From: Microlunatus parietis
GTDB lineage: Bacteria > Actinomycetota > Actinomycetes > Propionibacteriales > Propionibacteriaceae
Assembly (NCBI RefSeq): GCF_013407955.1
Contig: NZ_JACCBU010000001.1
Location: 310,001 to 374,000, forward strand
Direction: 5' to 3'
DNA: 64,000 nt
Shown here: positions 7,682-16,662 of the stretch, piece by piece
Layout of the letters: each line of letters starts with the position of its first letter
Numbering within the stretch: the stretch's first letter is position 1
The notes under the pieces: generated by a model
What the model saw: the letters and a program-made list of their open reading frames with translations, nothing else
What the model was told of the DNA's origin: nothing
Database searches by the model: none
Position numbers and translations under genes: made by a program

Positions 7682-8743
7682 GCACCGCACTCCCCCGTCC
7701 TGGTCGGCCGCGACCCGGTGGTCGACCTGGTTCGCGCCGGCTGTCTGATCATCGTGGTCGGGCTGCACGCGTTCATGGCCGGCATCTCGATCGACGGCGG
7801 CCGGCTTGCGGTGTTCGACGCGACGCACGGGCAGCCGTGGTTCACCGTGCTCACCTGGCTGGTGCAGATCATGCCGTTGTTCTTCCTGGTCGGCGGGTTC
7901 GCGAGTCTCACCCATTGGCGCCGGCTGCGGGCGCGGGGCACGAGCCCGGCCGCGTACGTCCAGGCCAGGCTGGTCCGGCTGGCCCGGCCGGCGGTGATCA
8001 CGTTCGGGGCGATCGCCGCGGCGTTCGCCGTGGCCTCGCTGCTCGGCGTCCCCGGCGACCTGCTGGCCCAGGTGGGCTTCCGGATGGGGCAGCCGATGTG
8101 GTTCCTCGGCGTCTATCTCGGCGTCACCGCCCTGGTGCCGATCATGGTCCGGCTGCACGAGACCGTGCCGCGCCGGACCCTGCTGGCGCTCACCGCCGGC
8201 GCGGTGCTGGTCGATCTGCTCCGGTCCGCCACGGGCCTCGAGGCGATCGGCTTCCTCAACCTCGGGTTCGTCTGGCTCGCCGTGCAGCAGTTCGGTTTCG
8301 GGTACGCCGACGGGTGGTTCCGCCGGATCGATCGGTGCCGGCTCCCGGCGGCCGCCCTGCTCGGCGTCGGGACCATGATCATGATCGGCTGGGCCGGCGG
8401 CTACTCGCCCAACCTGATCGACAACCTGAACCCGCCGACCTGCCTGCTGCTCGTCCTCGGCGTCGTCCAGGCCCTTGCGCTCACGCTCGTCGAGCCGGCG
8501 CTCCGCGGCCTGGCCGCTCGTCCCGCCGTGACGGCCGCGGCGGACGCGATCAACGGGCGGGCGCTGACGATCTATCTGTGGCACATGTCGGTGCTGGTCG
8601 GTGTCGCGCTGGTCGGGCTGGCCGCCGGGCTGCCGTTCCCGGATCCGCTGAGCCCGGCCTGGTGGATCACCCGCGGCTACTGGCTGGCGGCGATCGCCCT
8701 GGTCATGATCATCGCGGCCCGGCTGCTCGGCCGGTTCGAATAG
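7661..8743 (+). CDS. Acyltransferase family 3 membrane protein, C-terminus cut by TAG
   Basis: A 360-residue polytopic membrane protein of the acyltransferase-3 family (OafA/NodX-like), with the early 'RDPVVDLVRAGCLIIVVGLHAF' helix split by the conserved R, about ten hydrophobic segments, and 'WHMSVLVGVAL' near the end. Such proteins O-acylate surface sugars. The start could be ATG 7661 or 7667. The frame hits TAG at 8741-8743 after 'LLGRFE', yet the same frame continues for 74 more sense codons (8744-8968) that encode one more membrane helix. So the annotated protein is short of its last helix, or the stop is read through. Confidence 0.8.
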   Translation: MIMKHDHAPHSPVLVGRDPVVDLVRAGCLIIVVGLHAFMAGISIDGGRLAVFDATHGQPWFTVLTWLVQIMPLFFLVGGFASLTHWRRLRARGTSPAAYVQARLVRLARPAVITFGAIAAAFAVASLLGVPGDLLAQVGFRMGQPMWFLGVYLGVTALVPIMVRLHETVPRRTLLALTAGAVLVDLLRSATGLEAIGFLNLGFVWLAVQQFGFGYADGWFRRIDRCRLPAAALLGVGTMIMIGWAGGYSPNLIDNLNPPTCLLLVLGVVQALALTLVEPALRGLAARPAVTAAADAINGRALTIYLWHMSVLVGVALVGLAAGLPFPDPLSPAWWITRGYWLAAIALVMIIAARLLGRFE

Positions 8744-8968
8744 TCCGCGGTACGCCCTCGGCCCGGGCACCCCGACCGCTCGGCGCCCGCCACGGCCGCC
8801 GTCCTGCTCGCGATGGCCGCGGTCGCCGCGGTCCTGATCGCCGGCTTCTCGGTGCTCTCCGCGACCGTGGCGGCGCTCGGCCTGGCCGGCGCCCTCCGCC
8901 TGGTCGGCGCCCCGCTGCCTCGACCGGCGGTGCCGACGCTACGGCCGCCGGTCAGCGTCCCGGCGTGA
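8744..8968 (+). pseudogene. Detached C-terminal helix of the acyltransferase
   Basis: In frame with the acyltransferase and starting right after its TAG, codons 8744-8968 encode 'TAAVLLAMAAVAAVLIAGF' and 'SATVAALGLAGALRLVG', a hydrophobic C-terminal segment ending at TGA. Homologues commonly carry such a last helix. An ATG at 8813 could start a separate 51-residue membrane peptide. The end overlaps the convergent regulator gene by 17 bp. Confidence 0.6.
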
Positions 8969-9620
8969 CCAGTCCGGACTCGTACGCGGCAACGACCAGC
9001 TGGGCCCGGTCCCGCAGGCCCAGCTTGGTCAGCATCCGGGAGACGTGCGTCTTGACCGTCTGCTCGGCGATCACCAGGGTGGCGGCGATCTCGGCGTTGG
9101 AGCGGCCGCGGGCGACGGCGGTCAGCACCTCCCGCTCCCGGTCGGTCAGCCGGCTCAGCGCGTCCCGGTTCGGCGCCGACGGTCCGCCGGCCGCGGCGAA
9201 CCGCTCGATCAGCCGGCGGGTGATCCGCGGCGCCAGCAGCGCGTCACCGGCGGCGATCACGGTGATCGCGTTGATCAACTCGGCCGGCGGCGCGTCCTTG
9301 AGCAGGAAGCCGCTGGCGCCGGCCCGGAGCGCCTCGTAGACGTAGTCGTCGCTGTCGTACGTGGTCAAGATCAACACCCGCGACGACGAGTCGCGGACCA
9401 CCTGCCGGGTCGCCTCGATCCCGTTCATGATCGGCATGCTGATGTCCATCAGCACCACGTCCGGCCGCAGTTCCCCGGCCAGCCGGACGCAGTCGGCGCC
9501 GTTCTCGGCCTGCCCGATGATCGCGAAGCCGGGCTGCTCGGTGAGCAGGGCCATGAACCCGGCCCGTACCATCGCATGATCATCGGCGATGATCAGCGAG
9601 ATGCTGCCGCCGGTGTTCAT
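8952..9620 (-). CDS. NarL/FixJ-family response regulator (orphan)
   Basis: A 222-residue regulator. The receiver domain (1-125) has the acidic pair 'IADDHAMVRAG', the phospho-acceptor Asp59 in 'VVLMDISMPIMNG', and the Lys in 'FLLKDAPP'. The LuxR-type HTH (about 155-215) has 'LTDREREVLTAVARG' and 'TVKTHVSRMLTKLG'. No sensor kinase is adjacent, so its partner is elsewhere or lost. Its ATG overlaps the der stop codon by one base (TGATG), so it is co-translated with der, an unusual pairing that suggests it recently became the last gene of this operon. Confidence 0.9.
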   Translation of the reverse strand: MNTGGSISLIIADDHAMVRAGFMALLTEQPGFAIIGQAENGADCVRLAGELRPDVVLMDISMPIMNGIEATRQVVRDSSSRVLILTTYDSDDYVYEALRAGASGFLLKDAPPAELINAITVIAAGDALLAPRITRRLIERFAAAGGPSAPNRDALSRLTDREREVLTAVARGRSNAEIAATLVIAEQTVKTHVSRMLTKLGLRDRAQLVVAAYESGLVTPGR

Positions 9621-10969
9621 CAGCGGGTACGGCCGCGCCGCTCCCGAGCCCGGATCTGGACGTGCACGGGCGATCCCACGAACCCGAACTCCTCCCGCAG
9701 CCGGCGCTCCACGAACCGCTGGTAGCTGTCGTCGAGCAGCCCCGAGGTGAACAGGATGAACGTCGGCGGGGCGGCCTTGGCCTGGGTCCCGAACATGATC
9801 CGCGGCTGCTTGCCGCCCCGGACCGGATGCGGATGCGCCGCCGAGAGCCGGCCCAGGAACGCGTTCAGCTTCGCCGTCGGGATCCGGGTCTCCCAACCCT
9901 GCAAGGCTTCCTCGATCGCCGGGCCGAGCCGGTCCACGCTGCGCCCGGTCTGCGCCGAGATGTTGATCTTGCTCGCCCAGCCGAACTGGATCAGGTCGCG
10001 CTCGATCTCCCGTTCCAGGTAGCGGCGCCGTTCGTCGTCGGTCAGGTCCCACTTGTTGAACGCGATCACCAGGGCCCGGCCGGACTCCTCGGCGTTGGTC
10101 AGGATCCGCAGATCCTGCTCGGTGACCGGCTGGCTGGCGTCGATCAACGCCACGCACACCTCGGCCCGCTCGATCGCGCCCTGGGTGCGCAGGCTGGCGT
10201 AGTACTCGTGGCCGGTCGCCTCCTTGACCCGGCGCCGGATCCCGGCCGTGTCGATGAACCGGTAGGTCACGCCGCCAACCTCGACCAGCTCGTCGACCGG
10301 GTCAACCGTGGTCCCGGCGACGTCGTCGACGACCGAACGCTCCGATCCCGCGATCCGGTTCAGCAGGCTCGACTTCCCGACGTTCGGCTTGCCGATCAGC
10401 GCCACCCGGCGCGGTCCGCCGACCTCGGCGCCGGTGTCCTTCGGCGCCTCCGGCAGCAGCTTCAGGACGGCGTCGAGCAGGTCACCCGAACCGCGCCCGT
10501 GCAGCGCGGAGACCGAGTGCGGCTCGCCGAGCCCGAGGTTCCACATGCTGGCGGCCTCGGCCTCGGCCCGGATGTCGTCGACCTTGTTGGCCGCGAGCAG
10601 CACCGGCTTCTTGCTCCGCCGCAGCACTCGTACCACGGCCTCGTCGTCGTCGGTGGTGCCGACGGTGGCGTCCACGACGAACAGCACCGCGTCGGCGGTG
10701 GCGACCGCCAGTTCGGCCTGCTCGGTGATCCGGGCCGCCATCCCCGCGGCGTCCGGAGCCCAGCCGCCGGTGTCGACCAGGACGAACTTCCGCCCGTTCC
10801 AGTCGGCGTCGTAGAAGACCCGGTCCCGGGTCACGCCCGGCACGTCCTGGACCACGGCCTCGCGGCGACCGAGGATCCGGTTCACCAGGGTGGACTTGCC
10901 CACGTTGGGGCGGCCGACCACGGCGACGACCGGTACCGCCGGGGCAGAGTCGGCAGCAGTTTCGGTCAT
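9620..10969 (-). CDS. der: Ribosome-associated GTPase Der (EngA)
   Basis: A 449-residue double GTPase needed for 50S subunit maturation. The first G domain has GRPNVGKS (about 19-26), 'DTGGWAP' and 'AANKVDD'. The second has GKPNVGKSS (about 195), 'DTAGIRRR' and 'FNKWDL'. The C-terminal KH-like domain runs from about 360 to the basic tail '[10 protein letters not shown]'. Length is typical. It follows cmk on the minus strand after a 60-bp gap, the usual cmk-der pair of actinobacteria. Confidence 0.96.
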   Translation of the reverse strand: MTETAADSAPAVPVVAVVGRPNVGKSTLVNRILGRREAVVQDVPGVTRDRVFYDADWNGRKFVLVDTGGWAPDAAGMAARITEQAELAVATADAVLFVVDATVGTTDDDEAVVRVLRRSKKPVLLAANKVDDIRAEAEAASMWNLGLGEPHSVSALHGRGSGDLLDAVLKLLPEAPKDTGAEVGGPRRVALIGKPNVGKSSLLNRIAGSERSVVDDVAGTTVDPVDELVEVGGVTYRFIDTAGIRRRVKEATGHEYYASLRTQGAIERAEVCVALIDASQPVTEQDLRILTNAEESGRALVIAFNKWDLTDDERRRYLEREIERDLIQFGWASKINISAQTGRSVDRLGPAIEEALQGWETRIPTAKLNAFLGRLSAAHPHPVRGGKQPRIMFGTQAKAAPPTFILFTSGLLDDSYQRFVERRLREEFGFVGSPVHVQIRARERRGRTR

Positions 10970-11029
10970 CGGTATTTCCTTCGTGTGTTGGATTTCAGGC
11001 CCTTCGACCGGGTCGGAGGGCGTCTCTGA

Positions 11030-11710
11030 TCAGGAGCCCGTGTGTTGCGGCACCAGGCCGCAGATCACGTCGATCACCTGGTCGAGGGTCAGGTCGGTCG
11101 AGTCGACCACGGTCACGCCGGGCGCCGCATCGGTGAACTGGGCGACGGTCGAGTCGTCCCGGTCCCGCCGGATCACCTGGTCGGTGACCGCGTCATGATC
11201 AACTCGGTTGCCGAGCTCGGCCTGCCGCCGGGCCACCCGGGCAGCCGGGTCGGCGACCAGCAGCACCCGGACCGTGGCCTCGGGCGCGACCACGGTGGTG
11301 ATGTCGCGGCCCTCGACCACGATGCCGCGCTCGGCGGCGGCGATGATCGCCCGCTGGCGGGCGATCAGGTCCTTGCGGACGGCGAGGTTGGTGGCGACGG
11401 AACTGACCGCCTGGGACACCTGCGGGTCCCGGATCGCCGTCGTCACGTCGGTCCCGTCGACGGAGATCGTCGGCGCGGCGGGGTCGGTCGCGACGTCCAG
11501 CCGCGCCTGCGCGATCGTCCCGGCCACGGTGGCGGCGTCGGTCCGGTCCAGACCCCGGTCGAGCGCCAGCCAGGTCACCGCTCGATACATCGCACCGGTG
11601 TCCAGGTAGGCCAGTCCGAGGCGTTGCGCCACCCCCCGGGACGTGCTCGACTTGCCGGACCCGCTCGGTCCGTCGATCGCGATCACCAGTCGTTCGGTTA
11701 CCCCAGGCAC
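11030..11710 (-). CDS. cmk: Cytidylate kinase
   Basis: A 226-residue CMP/dCMP kinase that phosphorylates CMP for RNA and DNA precursor supply. The P-loop is GPSGSGKSS; the substrate region 'YLDTGAMYRAVTWLAL', 'GRDITTVVAPEA' and the lid 'RDRDDSTVAQF' are present. The start is taken as GTG 11710 ('VPGVTERLVIAIDG'); no strong ribosome binding site is seen. In many actinobacteria tyrA lies just upstream of cmk; here tyrA is about 15.5 kb away. Confidence 0.95.
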   Translation of the reverse strand: MPGVTERLVIAIDGPSGSGKSSTSRGVAQRLGLAYLDTGAMYRAVTWLALDRGLDRTDAATVAGTIAQARLDVATDPAAPTISVDGTDVTTAIRDPQVSQAVSSVATNLAVRKDLIARQRAIIAAAERGIVVEGRDITTVVAPEATVRVLLVADPAARVARRQAELGNRVDHDAVTDQVIRRDRDDSTVAQFTDAAPGVTVVDSTDLTLDQVIDVICGLVPQHTGS

Positions 11711-11757
11711 GCCGACAGCGTACCGGGATTCCTGCGGACGACCGCTTTCCGACCGGC

Positions 11758-12621
11758 TCAGCCGGTCGGTTCGTCCTCCGGATACTCGTCCGTGACCTGG
11801 CGGGTTTCGCCCGGGTGCCGAGGCCGTACCGGCTCCAGGATCTTCCGCTGCGGCGCGCTCACCCGGCGCAGCAGGTCCTCTGAATAGCGGTAGCCGTGCC
11901 GGGTCGCCGCCCACGACGGCCCGTACCGGTAGATGACGACCCGCCGCTCCCCCTCCGGGTTGGTCCGCGAGCTGCCGCCGTGGGTGATCCCGTCGCAGAA
12001 CAGCAGCACGTCGCCGGCGTTCAGGTGCACCTCGATCGCGCCCTCGACGTCGTCCATCGGCCTCGCGTCGCGCCCGATCGACTGCGGGTGGGCGAAGTTC
12101 GACTTGTGGCTGCCGGGGATGACCATCGTGCCGCCGTCGCCGGGTCCGATGTCGGTCAGCGCCATCAGCGCGTTGACCTGGCCGCACCGGAACACGCCGT
12201 TGAGATAGCGGTACTGGCCGCGGATCGCGCCGTGATAGCCGCCCGAGTGCAAATAGAAGTAGCCGCCGCTGCGCCGGATCGAGGCGAAGCACTCGTCGAT
12301 GAACAGGCCCTCGACGTAGGAATCGACCTCACCGGCATAGCGCCGCATATAGGCGATCCAGCTCGGGTGGTCGATCAGCGCCTCGAACGGCGGACCGGCC
12401 TCGACGATGTTCTGCAGCTCGTAACCCTTGGCGTTGTCGCCGTCGTCGGAGCGCTGCACGTTGCCCCACCAACCCCACGGCTCCAGATCCGCAGGGAACG
12501 TGTCGAAGGCCTCGTTGAGCCGGGTGATCAACTCGGGATCGATCGCATCGCGCAAGATCAGATAGCCGCGGAGGTCGAACAGGTAGTCATCGAGATCACT
12601 GGGTTGTCGCACCGTTGCCAT
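11758..12621 (-). CDS. Phytanoyl-CoA dioxygenase (PhyH) family protein
   Basis: A 287-residue Fe(II)/2-oxoglutarate-dependent oxygenase. The double-stranded beta-helix carries 'GGYFYLHSGGYHG', 'LTDIGPGDGGTMVIPGSHK' and 'CDGITHGGSSRTNP', placing the metal-binding H...H set and the Arg that holds 2-oxoglutarate. Actinobacterial members of this type often act on small secondary metabolites or sugars; the substrate is unknown. It lies downstream of the secreted DUF4185-like gene on the same strand (43-bp gap) and 47 bp before cmk. Confidence 0.85.
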   Translation of the reverse strand: MATVRQPSDLDDYLFDLRGYLILRDAIDPELITRLNEAFDTFPADLEPWGWWGNVQRSDDGDNAKGYELQNIVEAGPPFEALIDHPSWIAYMRRYAGEVDSYVEGLFIDECFASIRRSGGYFYLHSGGYHGAIRGQYRYLNGVFRCGQVNALMALTDIGPGDGGTMVIPGSHKSNFAHPQSIGRDARPMDDVEGAIEVHLNAGDVLLFCDGITHGGSSRTNPEGERRVVIYRYGPSWAATRHGYRYSEDLLRRVSAPQRKILEPVRPRHPGETRQVTDEYPEDEPTG

Positions 12622-12664
12622 GGTTTCAGCCTGCGCCGGTTCCTGGTCGTACGCCAGCGCCCGG

Positions 12665-13774
12665 TCAGGAGAACGAGACGTCGACGTACCGCGGGCGATA
12701 GAGCCGGGCGTCGGCGTAGAGGTCGTCGGACTCGAAGCTGTTCACGTTGTACGTGATCACGACGGTTCCGCCCCGGGTCAGCTGCGGATGGGCCTTCGCG
12801 TTGTACGTGAACACGTTGCCGCCGGTCTCCGGGGTGCGGTAGAGCTTGATCGGCTCGCCGTACCCGCCGGTCAGCGACGCGCTCCGGTAGGCGACGATGT
12901 CGGCGCTCAGCGGCTCCCGCGCATCGCCGGTGATCAACAGCCAGCGACCGCGGTGTCGGCTGACGCTGAACTCGTTCGACACGCCGGCCAGAATCCGCGC
13001 CGACGCGGTCGGATCGCCCGACCAGCCGTCGCCCGTGAAGTACTGCCACGGATCTCTGGTCAGGTGACCGGGCCGGACCCGGGCCAGGTGGGCGTACTTC
13101 TCCGCCTGCCGGTCCTCGACGCCGAAGACGTAGGTGTGATCGGGCTGCTCGACGACCGCGGAGGCCCAGTGCAGTGGGAGATCCGGCGTCGGCTCCGGCA
13201 GCGGGGTGATCGTTTCGAGGCGTACGTCAGGCAGGGCGAACGAGGCGATCGCGGTGCGCTTGAACGCGAAGTCGAACGGCCCGTCGCCGGTCTTCTCGAA
13301 CTCCAGCAGCAGGACGCGCAGCCGCCGGCCCTCCACCGTGCCGTCGCCGAACCAGTACCAGGTCTTGGACTCGTCGGCTCCGGCCGGCGCGACCAGCGAG
13401 CGCGGGGCGCCGGGCGTGCCGCCGGTGATCGTGGCGAGCCGGTCGCGATCCTGGACGATGATCGAGTTGTGGATGAACGGGGAGTCGAGCGGCCGCGAGC
13501 CGTCCGGGTTGACGGTGCCGAGGAACGTGTCCGAATAGAGCCACGCGGTGCGCCCGTCCGGTAGCGGCACGCTGTAGGCCGAGTCGGCGCCGGTCCAGGC
13601 GCCCGCGGTGTCGGCGTAGTCGCCGAACAATCGGGTCAGCCGCTCGTTGATCACGGCGGTCGGTTCCCCGTCCTTCGGTACGGCTCCGGCGCTGCGCTGG
13701 CCCAGTGCGGCGAAGGCGGCCAGCCCGACGCCCGCGGTCAGCACCGCCCGTCGGTGGATGGTCGGTCGCTCCAT
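12665..13774 (-). CDS. Secreted DUF4185/DUF5005-like beta-propeller protein
   Basis: A 369-residue exported protein. The N-terminus 'HRRAVLTAGVGLAAFAALG' is a Tat-type signal ending near 'AGA', probably cleaved near residue 31. The mature part has 'AWLYSDTFLGTVNPDGSR', 'FIHNSIIVQ', 'TWYWFGDGTVEG' and 'SNEFSVSRHRGRW', as in five-bladed propeller families related to GH43/GH32-like clans. A role in polysaccharide binding or cleavage is possible. The ATG at 13774 follows GGGGA at good spacing. It is divergent from the LacI gene across a 58-bp region that contains the LacI-type operator, so it probably belongs to the same regulon. Confidence 0.75.
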   Translation of the reverse strand: MERPTIHRRAVLTAGVGLAAFAALGQRSAGAVPKDGEPTAVINERLTRLFGDYADTAGAWTGADSAYSVPLPDGRTAWLYSDTFLGTVNPDGSRPLDSPFIHNSIIVQDRDRLATITGGTPGAPRSLVAPAGADESKTWYWFGDGTVEGRRLRVLLLEFEKTGDGPFDFAFKRTAIASFALPDVRLETITPLPEPTPDLPLHWASAVVEQPDHTYVFGVEDRQAEKYAHLARVRPGHLTRDPWQYFTGDGWSGDPTASARILAGVSNEFSVSRHRGRWLLITGDAREPLSADIVAYRSASLTGGYGEPIKLYRTPETGGNVFTYNAKAHPQLTRGGTVVITYNVNSFESDDLYADARLYRPRYVDVSFS

Positions 13775-13815
13775 GATCAAATCCCCTTCGGTCGTCGCCT
13801 TCGTCGATCCTGATG

Positions 13816-13829
13816 CGATAACGTTACCA
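13816..13829. promoter_or_regulatory. LacI-type operator, divergent promoter
   Basis: CGATAACGTTACCA matches 12 of 14 positions of the perfect palindrome TGGTAACGTTACCA found before the sugar kinase operon at 15,687. It ends 3 bp before the LacI start codon, which predicts autorepression and control of the divergent secreted protein. Confidence 0.7.
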
Positions 13830-13832
13830 ACG

Positions 13833-14870
13833 ATGAGCAGACCACGCCGGCCGGGACCGGAAGGCAGGCAGCCGACCATCAAACAGGTGGCCGAGCGGGC
13901 CGGCGTGAGCCCGATGACGGTGTCTAGGACCCTCGCCGGCGGCAGCGGCGTGCGTCCCGAGGTGCAGCAGCGGGTGCTGGAAGCCGTTCAGAAGTTGGGA
14001 TATCACCGCAACGAGAACGCGCGCAGCCTGCGGCCCGGGCATCGCAGCGGACTCATCGGCGTCGCGATCACCAACCTCGCCAACCCGTACTACGGCACCT
14101 TCGCGCTCGGTGTCGAGGAGGTCGCCGCGACGTACGGCCGACGGATCATCCTCGGCAACACCGGTGAGGACGCCGACCGGGAGACGCAGCTCGTCGCGGA
14201 CTTCATCGGCCGGCAGATCGAGGGCTTGATCATCGTCCCGTCGGCGAGCTCCGCCGACCACCTCGGACCCGATCGGATCGGTGGCCTGCCGGCGGTTCTG
14301 GCCTCCCGCCGGGTGTACGGACTCGAGCTCGACACCGTGGTCCTGGACGACGTCGGCGGCGCCTACCGCGGCACCCGGCACCTGATCGAGTCCGGGCACC
14401 GGCGAATCGGCTACCTCGGTAACGTTCTCTCCGTCTTCACCGGGCAGCGCCGCTTCTCCGGCTACGAGCGCGCCCTGACCGAGCAGGGGCTCGCCGTCCA
14501 CCCCGAGCTGGTCCAGCGCGGCCAGCAGGACGTCGAGTCGGCCGGCGCCGCCCTGGCCCGGCTCCTCGACTCCGACGATCCGCCGACCGCGATCTTCAGC
14601 GCCAACAACCGGAACACGATCGGTGCTCTGTCCGAGATCGGCCGCCGGATCCGCGGCGGTACGGACCCGAGCCGACTGCCCGCCCTGGTCGGCTTCGACG
14701 ACTTCGAACTCGCCGACCTCTCCCCCGTACCGCTCGCCGTGATCGCCCACGACCCGCACCAACTGGGTGCCGAAGCAGCCCGCCTGCTCTTCCACCGGAT
14801 GGAGTCCACCGACCCGGTACCGGCCCGGACCATCGAACTCCCCGTCACCCTCCGCATCATCCGCCCCTGA
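13833..14870 (+). CDS. LacI-family transcriptional regulator
   Basis: A 345-residue repressor. The DNA-binding head is residues 14-65: 'PTIKQVAERAGVSPMTVSRTL', hinge 'LGYHRNENARSLR'. A periplasmic-binding-protein-like sensor follows, with 'GVAITNLANPYYG', 'EGLIIVPSAS', 'GHRRIGYLGN' and 'ALVGFDDFELADL'. The ATG at 13833 is directly behind its own operator; ORF extension upstream is possible but would run through the operator. The nearby locus (kinase, isomerase-like enzyme, importer, glycosidase) indicates a sugar effector, perhaps a mannose-type sugar or its phosphate. Confidence 0.92.
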   Translation: MSRPRRPGPEGRQPTIKQVAERAGVSPMTVSRTLAGGSGVRPEVQQRVLEAVQKLGYHRNENARSLRPGHRSGLIGVAITNLANPYYGTFALGVEEVAATYGRRIILGNTGEDADRETQLVADFIGRQIEGLIIVPSASSADHLGPDRIGGLPAVLASRRVYGLELDTVVLDDVGGAYRGTRHLIESGHRRIGYLGNVLSVFTGQRRFSGYERALTEQGLAVHPELVQRGQQDVESAGAALARLLDSDDPPTAIFSANNRNTIGALSEIGRRIRGGTDPSRLPALVGFDDFELADLSPVPLAVIAHDPHQLGAEAARLLFHRMESTDPVPARTIELPVTLRIIRP

Positions 14871-14932
14871 AACCCGCCGACCGGTCACAAAAGCAGGTGT
14901 TTGACGGCGTGTCGCCGCAGAAGTGACCGGTC
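14871..14932 (-). repeat. Dispersed palindromic element, copy A
   Basis: Read on the minus strand it runs ACCGGTCACTTC-(GCGGCGACACGCCG)-TCAAACACCTGC-TTTTGTGACCGGT-CGGCGGGTT. The outer arms ACCGGTCAC/GTGACCGGT pair perfectly, and CGGCG-ACA-CGCCG forms an inner hairpin. It begins immediately after the LacI stop codon. Copies B (15,612-15,673) and C (59,681-59,743) share most positions. Confidence 0.75.
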
Positions 14933-15611
14933 GATGCAGGGTGTGGTGGGTTCGTCGACGGCGCCCGAACCGGACAGCAGTCCCAGCACAACCACACGCG
15001 CCCTGGGGCGCTTCGCTGCAGAACGACCGAGTCGACGCGGCTTCCACGTCCGATCACCAGCGCCGCAGGCGGACCGTGGCTTCCGGGACAACCTTGATCG
15101 CACGCCCTGACGCCACCGGGACGACGTCGAGGCGAAGCGGGCGGCCGCGATCGAGCATCTGGCCAGCCGGGCCGACTGCGGCACCGCGACGGAACCGGCA
15201 CTGCTGGAGCTCGCCCGCGCGGTGTGTCACTGGCGCTCGCGTCCAGGGCCGAGCACCGGTGTGCCGGAGATCCCCCGCACCCACTCACGCGTATCCGGCT
15301 CCGAATGCGGCGCCGGACCGCGCGCGATGAGACTGAGCGTGCTCAGGTCGATCATGGCGCCCGGACCTTCGCGACGGCCACGCCGCGCGTGTCGTCGAGT
15401 GTGAGGTTCCGGACCCTGGAGATCGATTTCAACGGTTCACAGGGTCACACTCGATGAAGTGGTGCCCGAAGCCGGCGCCGAGTTGGAGGATCCGAGCACC
15501 GTGACGTCTCCTCGAACTCGCCCAGCTGGGATCGGGCCCAGGTCTGTGATCCGGCCTCTTCATGATCTTGTGGTGCGCGATCACCGCAGCCCCATCCATC
15601 GGTCCGCATGC
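14933..15611. other. Gene-free stretch between repeat copies A and B
   Basis: About 680 bp bounded by inverted copies of the dispersed element. No open frame has recognisable protein features. The stretch 15,120-15,215 in plus frame reads like coding sequence ('AAAIEHLASRADCG') but is soon interrupted, so it may be a decayed gene. It could be a degenerate insertion flanked by terminal repeats, or intergenic DNA with two independent repeats. Confidence 0.5.
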
Positions 15612-15673
15612 TGACACGTCACTCCTGCAGCGACACGCCGTCAAAACACCTGCTTTTGTGACCGGTCGGCGGG
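15612..15673 (+). repeat. Dispersed palindromic element, copy B
   Basis: Inverted relative to copy A. It matches from GTCACTCCTGCAGCGACACG through CCTGCTTTTGTGACCGGTCG. The left arm is changed (GACACGTCAC), so the outer stem is imperfect. It lies 14 bp upstream of the LacI-type operator of the sugar operon. Confidence 0.75.
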
Positions 15674-15686
15674 CTGGGGTTTGGGG

Positions 15687-15700
15687 TGGTAACGTTACCA
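15687..15700. promoter_or_regulatory. LacI-type operator of the sugar operon
   Basis: TGGTAACGTTACCA is a perfect 14-bp palindrome ending 2 bp before the GTG start of the ROK kinase. The same motif, with two changes, precedes the lacI-type gene. Such a position would block transcription or translation start of the whole kinase-isomerase-importer-glycosidase operon. Confidence 0.8.
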
Positions 15701-15702
15701 AG

Positions 15703-16662
15703 GTGACGAGAGGCGAGCAGGACGCTACGGCGCGGGTGGCGATCGATCTCGGGGGCAGTTCGGTCAAGATCGGGGTGCTCGATCAGGACGGGGCTGTGCT
15801 GCTCCGGGACGAGTTCGTGGTCACCGGGGAGCTGGCCGACCTGAACCGGGCCGCCCATCTGGCCGGAGAGTTGATCAAGGAGTCGGGTGCGCCGGTCGAC
15901 GGGGCCGGGGTCGCACTGCCGGGGGTGGTCGATCGGGCCGCGGGACGGCTGGTCCGGGCGCACGACAAGTACGGCTATCTGGGAGATCGGGATCTGCGGG
16001 CCTGGGGTTCGGCAACGCTCGGCGTACCGACCATGATCGAGAACGATGCCCGGGCCGCGCTGCTCGGCGAGGTGACCTACGGCTGCGCTCGCGGCGCCAC
16101 GGACGCGGTGATCATGACGCTCGGCACCGGGATCGGCACCGCCGCCCTGATCGACGGCCACCTGCTCCGGGGCCGTCATGATCACGCCGCGATCCTGGGC
16201 GGCCATCAGACCGTCGATCTCTCCGGAATCCCCTGCAACTGCGGCAATCTGGGCTGCGCGGAGGCCCAGGCCAGCACCTGGAGCCTGCCGCTGCACCTGG
16301 CCCGGGACCCGCAGCGAGACGCCTCGGCTCTGGCCCGTACGGAACGGCCCGGACTCGCCGATCTGTTCGCAGCACCCGCGGACGATCCGGCCGCCGCGGA
16401 TCTGCGGACCAGGTTCCTGAACGTCTGGGGCGCCGCGCTGGTCAACCTCTGCCACGCCTACGACCCCGAGGTCGTGATCGTTTCCGGCGGCGTGCTGCGG
16501 GCCCGCGACCGGGTGTTGCCGTCGCTGACCGAATACGTGCACCGCCATCTCTGGTCCTCCGCCCACCGGCCGGAGTTGATCACCCCCGACCGACCCGAGG
16601 ACTCGGTGCTGCGCGGACTCGCCGCGCTGGCCGGTCCCACGACCGCTGCGAGGAAGCGTTGA
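15703..16662 (+). CDS. ROK-family sugar kinase
   Basis: A 319-residue kinase with 'IDLGGSSVKIGVLDQDG' (phosphate-binding loop), 'IENDARAALLGE' (catalytic Asp region), 'LGTGIGTAALIDG' and the ROK zinc motif 'CNCGNLGCAE'. ROK kinases phosphorylate glucose, mannose, fructose, N-acetylmannosamine and similar sugars with ATP. The next gene resembles phosphomannose isomerase, so mannose or a related sugar is a reasonable guess. The GTG start at 15703 is placed right after the operator, leaving almost no leader. The stop overlaps the next start (TTGA). Confidence 0.9.
   Translation: MTRGEQDATARVAIDLGGSSVKIGVLDQDGAVLLRDEFVVTGELADLNRAAHLAGELIKESGAPVDGAGVALPGVVDRAAGRLVRAHDKYGYLGDRDLRAWGSATLGVPTMIENDARAALLGEVTYGCARGATDAVIMTLGTGIGTAALIDGHLLRGRHDHAAILGGHQTVDLSGIPCNCGNLGCAEAQASTWSLPLHLARDPQRDASALARTERPGLADLFAAPADDPAAADLRTRFLNVWGAALVNLCHAYDPEVVIVSGGVLRARDRVLPSLTEYVHRHLWSSAHRPELITPDRPEDSVLRGLAALAGPTTAARKR

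Noticed and set aside
14933..15611. A protein-coding gene between repeat copies A and B
   Set aside because: Frames are short, with mixed codon pattern, and the one coding-like patch is interrupted. No start or family feature.
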